From: Chryseobacterium sp. SSA4.19
GTDB lineage: Bacteria; Bacteroidota; Bacteroidia; Flavobacteriales; Weeksellaceae
Direction: 5' to 3'
DNA: 64,000 nucleotides
Assembly: GCF_022601875.1 (NCBI RefSeq)
Contig: NZ_JAKVIP010000007.1
Span: 1 to 64,000, forward strand
The notes under the pieces are model-generated. The model saw nothing but the letters and a program-made list of their open reading frames with translations. It did no database searches and was not told where the DNA came from. The stretch's first letter is position 1, and the number at the start of each line of letters is the position of its first letter. Positions 15,386 to 23,276 of this stretch are shown here, one piece after another. Made by a program: the position numbers and the translations under genes.

Positions 15386-16564
15386 ATGAGAGCAGCAGTA
15401 ATTCACGGACCGGGACTCATTAAATGCGATACAGTAGATGATCCTATCATCAAAGAGTCTCATGATATTATTTTAAAGGTCACCTCCACAGCAATCTGTG
15501 GAAGTGACCTTCATATGTATTCCGGAGGAATTCCCCAGGCGCGCCCCATGGTTATGGGGCATGAATTTATGGGAATTGTTGAAGAAGTAGGGCAGCGGAT
15601 CACCAATCTAAAAGTGGGTGACCGTGTAGTTGTGCCTTTCCCGATCTCCTGCGGAAGCTGCTTCTTTTGCCAGCATGACCTTCCTACCGCATGTGAACAC
15701 AGCAATCCCGAGCATTACGGACCCGAAGGCGGTATCGTTACCGAGAAAGGCGGTGCGCTATTCGGATATTCTGATCTTTACGGCGGATATGACGGCGGAC
15801 AGGCCCAGTATGTACGGGTTCCGTATGGCCATATCGGGCCCAGAAAGGTGCCCGACAACCTTACTGATGAGCAGGTATTGTTCCTGACCGATATTTTTCC
15901 TACAGGTTACACAGGCGTAATGTGGGGAGAATTGAAGGGCGGCGAAACCGTCGCTATTTTTGGGGCGGGACCGGTAGGATCAATGTCAGCGAAAAGTGCG
16001 ATTTTGCATAATGCCAAGAAAGTAATTGTTATCGATACCCAGCAGTACCGATTGGATCAGATAAAAAAACTGACCGGCTGTGATACGATCTTGTGGGAAA
16101 ACGGCGAAGATGTTATTGAACAGATCAGGGAAATGACAGACGGCCGCGGAGCCGATCTTTGTATTGAAGCGGTAGGTTTTGAACCGGACCGCAATCTGCT
16201 GGACCGTGCCAAGGCAGTCATTAATTTTGAAAAAGGTTCCATCAAGGTTCTTGAAGCTTGTATGAGTGCCGTAAGGCGTGGTGGAATTGTTTCTATTTTA
16301 GGAGTTTATCCCGTAAATTATGATAATTTCAAACTTGGACAGATTTTTGATAAAGGAATTACTATAAAAGCGGGCCAATGCAATGTGCATGCAATTATTG
16401 ATCAGTTAATGGATCATGTTCAGACCGGTCGTGTTACCCTGGATGATATTATTACCCACCGTCTTTCTCTGGAAGATGTTTCAAAAGGTTATCAGATTTT
16501 TGATAAAAAAGAGGACGGATGTGTAAAGGTAGTCTTGGATCCCTGGAAAAAATCAGAATTTTAA
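15386..16564 (+). CDS. Zinc-dependent alcohol dehydrogenase (threonine/formaldehyde dehydrogenase-like MDR)
   Basis: 392 residues of the medium-chain dehydrogenase/reductase family. Catalytic zinc ligands include Cys38 (AICGSDLHMYSGG) and His60-Glu61 (MGHEFMG). The structural-zinc loop is CGSCFFCQHDLPTAC. The Rossmann domain carries FGAGPVGSMSAKSA. The closest recognisable type is the glutathione-independent formaldehyde dehydrogenase-like/Tdh-like group often found in stress clusters. The physiological substrate is not told by sequence. First gene of a run of six or seven closely spaced genes to 21068. Confidence 0.88.
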   Translation: MRAAVIHGPGLIKCDTVDDPIIKESHDIILKVTSTAICGSDLHMYSGGIPQARPMVMGHEFMGIVEEVGQRITNLKVGDRVVVPFPISCGSCFFCQHDLPTACEHSNPEHYGPEGGIVTEKGGALFGYSDLYGGYDGGQAQYVRVPYGHIGPRKVPDNLTDEQVLFLTDIFPTGYTGVMWGELKGGETVAIFGAGPVGSMSAKSAILHNAKKVIVIDTQQYRLDQIKKLTGCDTILWENGEDVIEQIREMTDGRGADLCIEAVGFEPDRNLLDRAKAVINFEKGSIKVLEACMSAVRRGGIVSILGVYPVNYDNFKLGQIFDKGITIKAGQCNVHAIIDQLMDHVQTGRVTLDDIITHRLSLEDVSKGYQIFDKKEDGCVKVVLDPWKKSEF

Positions 16565-16593
16565 ATCACAAACCAACACAAAATAGTATCATT

Positions 16594-17094
16594 ATGGAAT
16601 TTCAAAAATCACTCCTTGAATATATCAGTCAGTCTTTAATGACGACTGATGAAACGATTGCTGTAGCAGAAAGCGTTACTTCAGGCTGCCTGCAGCTGGC
16701 CTTCTCACAGATGCCCAATGCATCGCTTTTCTATAAAGGCGGGCTTACCACCTATACACTACAGGAAAAAGTAAGACTGCTGAAAGTAGATGCCCGCGAA
16801 GCGGAAGAATGCGATTGCGTATCTGAAAATATTGCGGAAACCATGGCCCTGAATGTGGCAAAACTGTTTGAATCCGACTGGTCAATTGCCACAACAGGTT
16901 ATTGTACCCCGATAAGAAATTCATCTTATAAAATATTTGCTTTTTTCTCTTTTTCCTACAAAGGAGAAATTGTATTGACCAAGAAACTGGAGCTGCATCC
17001 TAAAACACAGGCACTTAATGCCCAACTGTATTATACTGAATTTATTTTAGGATGTTTCAAAAGTGAAATTAATCAGTTGATGATCCTAAAATAG
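16594..17094 (+). CDS. CinA C-terminal-domain protein (nicotinamide-nucleotide amidase-like)
   Basis: 166 residues from the ATG at 16594. An upstream in-frame start would overlap the ADH gene. It is a stand-alone CinA_C domain: IAVAESVTSGCLQLAF near the start matches the AESxTxG active-site signature, and WSIATTGYCTP lies in the second half. Such domains (PncC) deamidate NMN to nicotinate mononucleotide in NAD recycling. The typical GPGG-like segment is replaced here (GYCTPIRNS), so activity is uncertain. Many stress clusters carry a stand-alone copy like this one. It lies 29 bases after the ADH gene and 7 before an SDR gene. Confidence 0.82.
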   Translation: MEFQKSLLEYISQSLMTTDETIAVAESVTSGCLQLAFSQMPNASLFYKGGLTTYTLQEKVRLLKVDAREAEECDCVSENIAETMALNVAKLFESDWSIATTGYCTPIRNSSYKIFAFFSFSYKGEIVLTKKLELHPKTQALNAQLYYTEFILGCFKSEINQLMILK

Positions 17095-17101
17095 TTTTTT
17101 A

Positions 17102-17899
17102 ATGAATCATAAAAATCAATATGCTTTAGTCACGGGTGCTACAAGCGGAATAGGCTATGAATTGGCAAAACAGTTTGCTAAAAACGGGTATGACCTGGTG
17201 ATTGTTGCCAGAAACCATGATGAATTGAAAACAAAAGCCGATGAATTCAAAAGCTATGGAATCAATGTGATTGTGATGGCGAAAAACCTCTTTACCCAGG
17301 AAGATGTATATTCTTTATATTCAGAACTGAAATTAAACGGGATCAGCCCGGAAATTCTGGTAAATGACGCGGGGCAGGGAGTATATGGGAAATTTCAGGA
17401 TACGGATATTCATCGGGAAGTAGATATTGTCAACCTGAATATTGTATCTGTCATCATTTTAACCAAGCTTTTCTTAAAAGACCGGCTGCCCAAAGGATCG
17501 GGAAAAATCCTGAATCTGGCTTCCATTGCCAGCAAAGCGCCCGGCCCGTGGCATTCGGTGTATCATGGGACAAAAGCATTTATGCTTTCATGGTCTGAGG
17601 CGATCCGCGAAGAGCTTAAAGATTCCGGGATTACCGTCACCGCACTTTTGCCGGGTCCTACAGATACCGACTTTTTCAATAAAGCCGATATGAATGAAAG
17701 TAAGATCCTTGAAGATAAAGACAATCTTTCTTCCCCTGAAGAAGTTGCTATTGACGGGTATAATGCGCTGATGAAAGGAGATGATAAAGTAATCTCAGGA
17801 GTAAAAAACAAATTAACCGTAGCCATGTCCAACATTTCAACAGACAGTATGGCTGCCCATACGATGTCTGAAATGCAGAAACCTAAAAACGAGAACTAA
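17102..17899 (+). CDS. Short-chain dehydrogenase/reductase (SDR)
   Basis: 265 residues of the classical SDR fold. The cofactor motif is TGATSGIG near the N-terminus, VNDAGQGVYG is the NAG-like motif, and the catalytic residues are Ser in NLASIASKAPG and Tyr-Lys in YHGTKAF. The proline-glycine LLPGPTDTDFF follows. It resembles the YqjQ/DltE-like group of short oxidoreductases. Substrate unknown. The C-terminal tail (TMSEMQKPKNEN) is polar. It is 7 bases from each neighbour, so certainly in an operon with the CinA-type and second SDR genes. Confidence 0.87.
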   Translation: MNHKNQYALVTGATSGIGYELAKQFAKNGYDLVIVARNHDELKTKADEFKSYGINVIVMAKNLFTQEDVYSLYSELKLNGISPEILVNDAGQGVYGKFQDTDIHREVDIVNLNIVSVIILTKLFLKDRLPKGSGKILNLASIASKAPGPWHSVYHGTKAFMLSWSEAIREELKDSGITVTALLPGPTDTDFFNKADMNESKILEDKDNLSSPEEVAIDGYNALMKGDDKVISGVKNKLTVAMSNISTDSMAAHTMSEMQKPKNEN

Positions 17900-17906
17900 G
17901 TTATTT

Positions 17907-18656
17907 ATGAAGTTAAAATTAGAAAATAAATCTGTCCTTATTACCGGTGCCGACAGCGGAATAGGTAAGTCAGTTGCTTTACTGTTTGCAAAAGAAGGTG
18001 CCAATGTGGCTATTATTTATCATTCTGATGAAGAAAATGCCAGGAAAACAAAAACTGAAATAGAAAACACAGGAAGAAAGTCCCTTATCCTACAGGGAGA
18101 CGTCAGCGATTATTCATTTTGTGAAGAAGCGGCAAAAAAAACTGCCTCTCAATTCGGAAGCATTGATATTTTAGTCAATAATGCAGGAACACAGTTTCCT
18201 TCTAAAAATATTGAAGACCTTGAAGAAGAAAATATCAGAACCACATTTGATTCTAATATTATCGGCATGATTTTTCTGACCAAGCTGGTCTTTCCGTATC
18301 TGAAGCAGGGAAGCTGTATCATTAATACGACATCTGCCGCCGCATATCAGGGACATCCTGAGCTGCTGGATTATTCTGCAACCAAGGGGGCAATAGTATC
18401 TTTTACAAGGTCTCTTGCTCTGCAGGCTAAGCCTAAAGGAATCAGGGTGAATGCAGTGGCTCCGGGACCGGTATTTACTCCTTTAACAGAAGAAACCTTT
18501 GGCGATGAGGAAGATGATCCGGATAAACCCCCTTTCGAAAGAAAAGCAACCCCTGAAGAAGTGGCATCCAGCTTCCTGTTTTTAGCAAGTGATGATGCTG
18601 CTCAGATGACTGGCCAGGTACTCCATCCGAATGGAGGACTGGTTGTAAACGGATAA
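17907..18656 (+). CDS. Short-chain dehydrogenase/reductase (YghA/GSP39-like)
   Basis: 249 residues. TGADSGIGKSVALLFAKEGA is the NAD(P)-binding turn, followed by the NNAGTQF motif, Ser in INTTSAAAYQG, and YSATKGA with the catalytic Tyr-Lys. The C-terminus has the usual GQVLHPNGGLVVNG. The D-S-G-I-G spacing and the insert EEDDPDKPPFERKATPEEVA fit the YghA/general stress protein 39 branch, which is common in stress clusters. Probably reduces a carbonyl compound with NAD(P)H. Operon member, 7 bases after the other SDR gene. Confidence 0.87.
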   Translation: MKLKLENKSVLITGADSGIGKSVALLFAKEGANVAIIYHSDEENARKTKTEIENTGRKSLILQGDVSDYSFCEEAAKKTASQFGSIDILVNNAGTQFPSKNIEDLEEENIRTTFDSNIIGMIFLTKLVFPYLKQGSCIINTTSAAAYQGHPELLDYSATKGAIVSFTRSLALQAKPKGIRVNAVAPGPVFTPLTEETFGDEEDDPDKPPFERKATPEEVASSFLFLASDDAAQMTGQVLHPNGGLVVNG

Positions 18657-18680
18657 AAATTATAAACAAACTTATACACA

Positions 18681-18851
18681 ATGAAAACTACTGCTTTAAT
18701 TCTGGGAATTTTAAGCCTTTTTGTCTTTTCGTCATGTAAATGCGATTTTGATGAAGATGAGCCTGAAAATAAATACAATAAGGATGAGAAGTTCAACAAT
18801 GAAAGGAGGACAGATGATATAGTGCTGAACGATACAGTCCGTATTAAATAA
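18681..18851 (+). CDS. Small lipoprotein (56 residues)
   Basis: A 56-codon frame: MKTTALILGILSLFVFSSC is a lipoprotein signal with lipobox FSSC (Cys19), then a short highly charged tail (CDFDEDEPENKYNKDE...). No family recognised. It fits between the SDR and the FAD-Rieske genes with gaps of 24 and 20 bases, in the same direction. It would be exported and anchored to a membrane. Small acidic lipoproteins of this kind are usually lineage-specific. Confidence 0.7.
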   Translation: MKTTALILGILSLFVFSSCKCDFDEDEPENKYNKDEKFNNERRTDDIVLNDTVRIK

Positions 18852-18871
18852 TTTGAAAAAAAAAATGAATC

Positions 18872-20401
18872 ATGTATAGAGACGGAGCAAGAAAAAGTAT
18901 TTGGCAGGAAGAAATACGGAGGTTCTCTTCGGATGCCGATTTTACGCAACAATTTGACGTAGCCATCGTAGGCGGGGGAATTACCGGTGTTTCGACGGCA
19001 TTAAAACTACAGCAGTCCGGGAAAAAATGCATCTTGCTGGAAGCAGCTAATATAGGTTTCGGAACAACAGGCGGAACCACTGCCCACCTCAATAATTTTT
19101 TTGACACCACGTATACGGAAGCGATTAATGATTTCGGATTGGATAATGCCAAACTACTCGCTAAGGCTGGGGAGGAGGCTATAGAAATTATTCAGGATAA
19201 TATCCGAAATTTCAGCATTGACTGTGATTTCGAGGAAAAATCAGGCTATTTGTTTGCATTGGATGAAAAACAGCAGAAACAACTGAAAGATATTGTAGAC
19301 GGTGCTTCACAGGTAGGAATTGAAATGAAGTATACAGAACAGATTCCTTTCCCGGTTCCTTTTAAAGAAGCGGTGATTATTCCGGGACAGGCTCAGTTTC
19401 ATCCGATAAAATATATCAAAGCACTCTGTGACGTGTTTTTAGGTTTAGGCGGAACCATACAGGAAGATTGCGTATGCGAGAGCTATGATGAGCAGGACGA
19501 TATGGTTATTTTAAAAACTTCAAAAGCAGAAATTCGTGCAAATCATTTGGTGTATGCTACCCATATTCCTCCCGGTATGAGCATTCTTCATACCACCAAT
19601 GCACCTTATCGGAGCTATGCCATTGCTTTTAGTTTAAATGTAAATGACAATAACATACCTGAAGATCTTGGATATGACCTTATGGATTCTTATCATTACT
19701 ACAGGATACAGGAAATTGACGGTGAAAAGCTATTGATTGCAGGAGGTGAAGATCATAAAACCGGGCATGAAGAAGACACCGGAGAATGTTTTTCAAAACT
19801 GGAAAATTATGTGCGGAAGTATTTTAATGTAGATACGGCGCGTTACAGCTGGTCGAGCCAATATTACGAACCTACCGACGGATTTCCATACATAGGGAAG
19901 CTGCCTGCAAGTAAAGGACGGGTATTTACAGCAACCGGATTCAGAGGGAACGGAATGATTTTCGGAACTATTTCTTCTCAGATCATAAGTGATCTTATTT
20001 TGAAAGGAAGCAGTAAATACGAAACTGTCTTCAGCCCATCAAGAATAAAGCCGAAAGCAGGATTTACGGAATTTGTAAAAGAAAATGCAGTTGTGGCCTA
20101 TGATTTTATCAAGGATAAGCTTTTTGCAGAAAAGATCAGTTCATTAACCGAAATACGGGAAGGAGAGGCAAAAGTGGTAAAGTACGAAGGTGATTCTTAT
20201 GCCGTATATAAAGAAGACAATGGCAAAATGCATTTGGTGAAAAGTACATGTCCCCATGCTTTATGTGAAGTTCGGTGGAACAGCGCTGAGCTGTCATGGG
20301 ACTGTCCATGCCACGGTTCAAGATTTAATGTTAATGGGAAATTGCTTACGGGACCAACTGTACAGGATCTTCCGAGAATAGAATCTGAGTCCGAATTATA
20401 A
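18872..20401 (+). CDS. FAD-dependent oxidoreductase fused to a Rieske [2Fe-2S] domain
   Basis: 509 residues. Residues about 25-400 are a DAO-type flavoprotein with the dinucleotide motif AIVGGGITGVSTA and the later RGNGMIFG near the FAD site. Residues about 420-509 are a Rieske domain with cluster ligands in CPHALCEVRW (CxH) and WDCPCHGSRF (CxxH). Fusions of this kind occur in many aerobic bacteria; the physiological reaction is unknown. No signal peptide, so cytoplasmic. It follows the small lipoprotein gene and precedes the DUF6766 gene by 10 bases. Confidence 0.9.
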   Translation: MYRDGARKSIWQEEIRRFSSDADFTQQFDVAIVGGGITGVSTALKLQQSGKKCILLEAANIGFGTTGGTTAHLNNFFDTTYTEAINDFGLDNAKLLAKAGEEAIEIIQDNIRNFSIDCDFEEKSGYLFALDEKQQKQLKDIVDGASQVGIEMKYTEQIPFPVPFKEAVIIPGQAQFHPIKYIKALCDVFLGLGGTIQEDCVCESYDEQDDMVILKTSKAEIRANHLVYATHIPPGMSILHTTNAPYRSYAIAFSLNVNDNNIPEDLGYDLMDSYHYYRIQEIDGEKLLIAGGEDHKTGHEEDTGECFSKLENYVRKYFNVDTARYSWSSQYYEPTDGFPYIGKLPASKGRVFTATGFRGNGMIFGTISSQIISDLILKGSSKYETVFSPSRIKPKAGFTEFVKENAVVAYDFIKDKLFAEKISSLTEIREGEAKVVKYEGDSYAVYKEDNGKMHLVKSTCPHALCEVRWNSAELSWDCPCHGSRFNVNGKLLTGPTVQDLPRIESESEL

Positions 20402-20411
20402 GAAAAAAGAT

Positions 20412-21068
20412 ATGTCTGAAAAAGGATTTCTGTATCGTAACAGTTTAAGCATTGTTTTAATAATGATGATGCTGGCTTGTCTTACCGCACAATTTTTCAC
20501 AGGCTGGAATACCCATAATGCCGAACTGGCAGAAAACGGCAAAGCATTATTAAGTATAGGAGAATATATCTACAGCGGGCATTTTATTCAGGCTACCTTT
20601 GAAAATTGGGAAAGTGAGTTCCTGCAGATGATGCTGTATATTGTATTAACAGTTTCATTGAGGCAAAAAGGTTCCAGTGAATCAAAATCTTTGGAAAAGG
20701 AAGAAGATGTCGATAAGGATCCTGTACCTCATCCCAATGCACCATGGCCTGTTAAAAAGGGTGGAATATGGCTGAAACTGTATCAGCATTCTTTATCCCT
20801 GGCTTTCGGAGTCTTGTTTCTGGCTTCCTTCTCACTTCACTTTTACGGAAGTCTCAAAGATTTCAATGAAGAGCAGATCGCAAAAAATAAACCGGTTACT
20901 ACAGCGTTTCATTATATTTCAGATTCCAGGTTTTGGTTTGAATCTTTTCAAAACTGGCAAAGCGAATTCCTTTCCGTGTTTTCTATTGTTATTCTTTCCA
21001 TCTGGCTTCGCGAAAAAGGTTCTCCGGAATCAAAACCGGTAGATATGGCCCATGAAGAAACACCATAA
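20412..21068 (+). CDS. DUF6766-family membrane protein with internal duplication
   Basis: 218 residues, four predicted membrane spans. The two halves resemble each other: FENWESEFLQMMLY...LRQKGSSESK in the first and FQNWQSEFLSVFSI...LREKGSPESK in the second. The halves are joined by a proline-rich charged loop (DPVPHPNAPWPVKKGG). This matches the DUF6766 family. Function is unknown, but it is repeatedly found in stress and desiccation gene blocks (from memory, not checked). Last gene of the co-directional stress run. Confidence 0.8.
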   Translation: MSEKGFLYRNSLSIVLIMMMLACLTAQFFTGWNTHNAELAENGKALLSIGEYIYSGHFIQATFENWESEFLQMMLYIVLTVSLRQKGSSESKSLEKEEDVDKDPVPHPNAPWPVKKGGIWLKLYQHSLSLAFGVLFLASFSLHFYGSLKDFNEEQIAKNKPVTTAFHYISDSRFWFESFQNWQSEFLSVFSIVILSIWLREKGSPESKPVDMAHEETP

Positions 21069-21089
21069 ATATTTATTATTGCCATATTA

Positions 21090-21221
21090 AAAAATGAGCC
21101 CGTCTCACAACTAGTGAAAACGGTCTTTTTTTATGATTTCTTTCGACCTCCTGTCGGAGAATGATTTCCGTACAGTCGATTCTCAATCCACATCATTTAG
21201 TTTTGAGACTGACTCATTTTT
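21090..21221. repeat. 132-bp element with 22-bp imperfect terminal inverted repeats
   Basis: The ends (21090-21111 and 21200-21221) are inverted copies with three mismatches, beginning AAAAATGAG...GTCTCA. Between them lies a small hairpin (CGACcTCCTGTCGg). No coding capacity. It lies between convergent genes and could be a complex terminator, a MITE-like relic or a dispersed repeat. A shorter hairpin near 27133 also contains TGTCTCA. Confidence 0.4.
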
Positions 21222-21245
21222 ATAAAGTTGATAAGTAATTATATA

Positions 21246-21755
21246 TTATACCTTGGCTTTTCCTTCCACTCCATCAGAATTGTCAGTTGTATTTCCTGTA
21301 ATGGCTGAAGTGACAAACGTGAATAAGCTTACCAGTTTTCCTACTTTCGTATCCCAATAGTAAGTATCCTGAGGTTCAACACGGATGATAGAAACATTCG
21401 GGTCATCTTTCCCATCTTCGAACCAGGCTTTTGCCATTGGCGACCATTTATCTTCGATAGTAGAACGGTCTTTATAAATACTGGCTGTTCCGTATACAGA
21501 AAGATATTGATAATCGCTGTTATTCATAAAGAATAACTGAACTCTGCGGTCTTCTTTAATTTCAAAATTCTTATTGCTGGTATCACTGCTGATAAACCAT
21601 AAATTTCCTTCATCATCGGTTTCCTGCAAAGACATCGGGCGCGAGTTGATCGGAAGTTTTTCAAGTTCGGTACAAAACATACATATTTTTGCACTTTCTG
21701 ATAATTCCTTGATTTTTTTTACCGCATCCTGGTGCGTAAGATTTTCTGTTGACAT
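21246..21755 (-). CDS. Pyridoxamine 5'-phosphate oxidase-like general stress protein (GSP26 family)
   Basis: 169 residues of the split-barrel flavin-binding fold: INSRPMSLQETDDEGNLWF and FISSDTSNKNFEIKEDRRVQ in the first half, YLSVYGTASIYKD in the second, and a Trp/Tyr-rich region (DTYYWDTKVGKLVS). It matches the general stress protein 26 group, which binds FMN or F420-like cofactors, with reaction unknown. It is convergent with the stress run and so is functionally in tune with it, although transcribed from its own promoter on the other strand. Confidence 0.85.
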   Translation of the reverse strand: MSTENLTHQDAVKKIKELSESAKICMFCTELEKLPINSRPMSLQETDDEGNLWFISSDTSNKNFEIKEDRRVQLFFMNNSDYQYLSVYGTASIYKDRSTIEDKWSPMAKAWFEDGKDDPNVSIIRVEPQDTYYWDTKVGKLVSLFTFVTSAITGNTTDNSDGVEGKAKV

Positions 21756-21869
21756 AATATTATATTTTAGTGATTAATTATTGAATGGTCGATGAAATTA
21801 CTATTACCATTCAAAAACCTGACCAAATAAAATATTTTTTAGAGAATAAGCTTTAATTAAAAACAAGCA

Positions 21870-23021
21870 TTAGGCGCTGACTTCCAAGTTTTGACGTTCT
21901 GTTTCGTTTATTAAGCTCTTATAATATTCTGAAGGGGTTTTCCCTATAATTTCTTTGAAATAACGGTTGAATGATGACTTTGATTTGAAACCTGCTTCAT
22001 AAGCAAACGATAAAAAATTAATATTTTCATTCTTTTCAATTGCTTTTTCGATCATATTTTTAAAATATTCAATACGGTATTCATTGATATAGCGGTAGAA
22101 AGGTTTATGCTTATATCCGTTCAGCATTTCGCTGATCTGGTATTTATTGATTTCAGTTTTTAATGCGAGTTGGTCAAGATTCAGGTCGCAATCCCGGAAC
22201 AATTGCTTTTGCTTCACAGACTGATCCATTTTTTGCCAGAGCGTACTGAATTTTGTATCGTAATCTATGGTATGTAATAAAATATTTTTTTCCTGTAAAT
22301 TTTCATTGGCAATTATTTTCTGACTGCTGTCAAAATCAGTTTCCGCAACTGTGTCAGTTTCCGTTTTTAAACTTTTTCTTACAATCAGCAGGCAAATGAC
22401 CAATAGTAAAAAGTAAGCAATGCTCCTTATGGAAATATTAATTACATGAGATTCTTCCGGGTAAAAATAGGTTAAGCTCTTGGAAGCAATAACTCCGAAT
22501 TCCATGAAAAGAATGCAGTGGCAAATTCTTTTAATAACCTGATATTCAGTTTTCTCCAAAAAATTTCTTTTATTAATCAGTAACAGGCTTTTTAAAGGAT
22601 AATATAAGTTAATGATAAATATTAAATACAAACTGAAATTATTGTATCCGTCCAGCAGCGTATGATCTACATGATTTAGGATAATAAAAACACAGGATAT
22701 CGTGAAATATCCGACCATCAATAGAAAAAGCGGAATAAAAATAAACCATTTCCCTGCAATGGAAAAGTTTGTTCTGATTTTACTTAGAGTGTATAAATAG
22801 ATTAAAGGGCCGTAACATACACCGATAAACGTATTCATCTGCTCCCTGATACTCTTCTCAGGAATAAAATTAAAAATCACAAACTTAATCGCTAAATGAG
22901 CCGCAATGGCAGAAAGCAGAAAAATAAACAGATAGTTTGACGGTGATTTTTTCTCTCTGAACTGTAAAAGCCATAGTGCTAATAGCGCCTGGAAAGCCCC
23001 GATAATAACAATATATTGCAT
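21870..23021 (-). CDS. AraC-family regulator with N-terminal membrane domain
   Basis: 383 residues. Residues 1 to about 215 contain about seven hydrophobic spans starting MQYIVIIGAFQALLALWLL. The C-terminal ~100 residues are an AraC-type double helix-turn-helix, with NINFLSFAYEAGFKSKSSFN and YFKEIIGKTPSEYYK as the second half. This is the membrane-anchored AraC type usual in Bacteroidetes, which senses envelope or external signals. It is divergent from the TonB receptor gene at 23277 (255-base spacer), the obvious candidate target. Confidence 0.88.
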   Translation of the reverse strand: MQYIVIIGAFQALLALWLLQFREKKSPSNYLFIFLLSAIAAHLAIKFVIFNFIPEKSIREQMNTFIGVCYGPLIYLYTLSKIRTNFSIAGKWFIFIPLFLLMVGYFTISCVFIILNHVDHTLLDGYNNFSLYLIFIINLYYPLKSLLLINKRNFLEKTEYQVIKRICHCILFMEFGVIASKSLTYFYPEESHVINISIRSIAYFLLLVICLLIVRKSLKTETDTVAETDFDSSQKIIANENLQEKNILLHTIDYDTKFSTLWQKMDQSVKQKQLFRDCDLNLDQLALKTEINKYQISEMLNGYKHKPFYRYINEYRIEYFKNMIEKAIEKNENINFLSFAYEAGFKSKSSFNRYFKEIIGKTPSEYYKSLINETERQNLEVSA

Positions 23022-23276
23022 TCTTCCTTAGGTTTTCACAAAATAAATGCAAAATATACATATCACCGTTCCCATCACTGTTATTTATCTATTAAAAAAT
23101 TAATTCCCGATTTAATATTGGGTTAATGAATAAATAACAAATAGTTTAATTATAGCAAATAACTGATAATCAATTTTTTAAATGTGCCATCCCAACGAGT
23201 GATACCTTTTAGGATATGGTTTTTTTCGCCGGACGAACGAGAATGATTTTCACGCCACATTTGCAGAAAAAAAACT

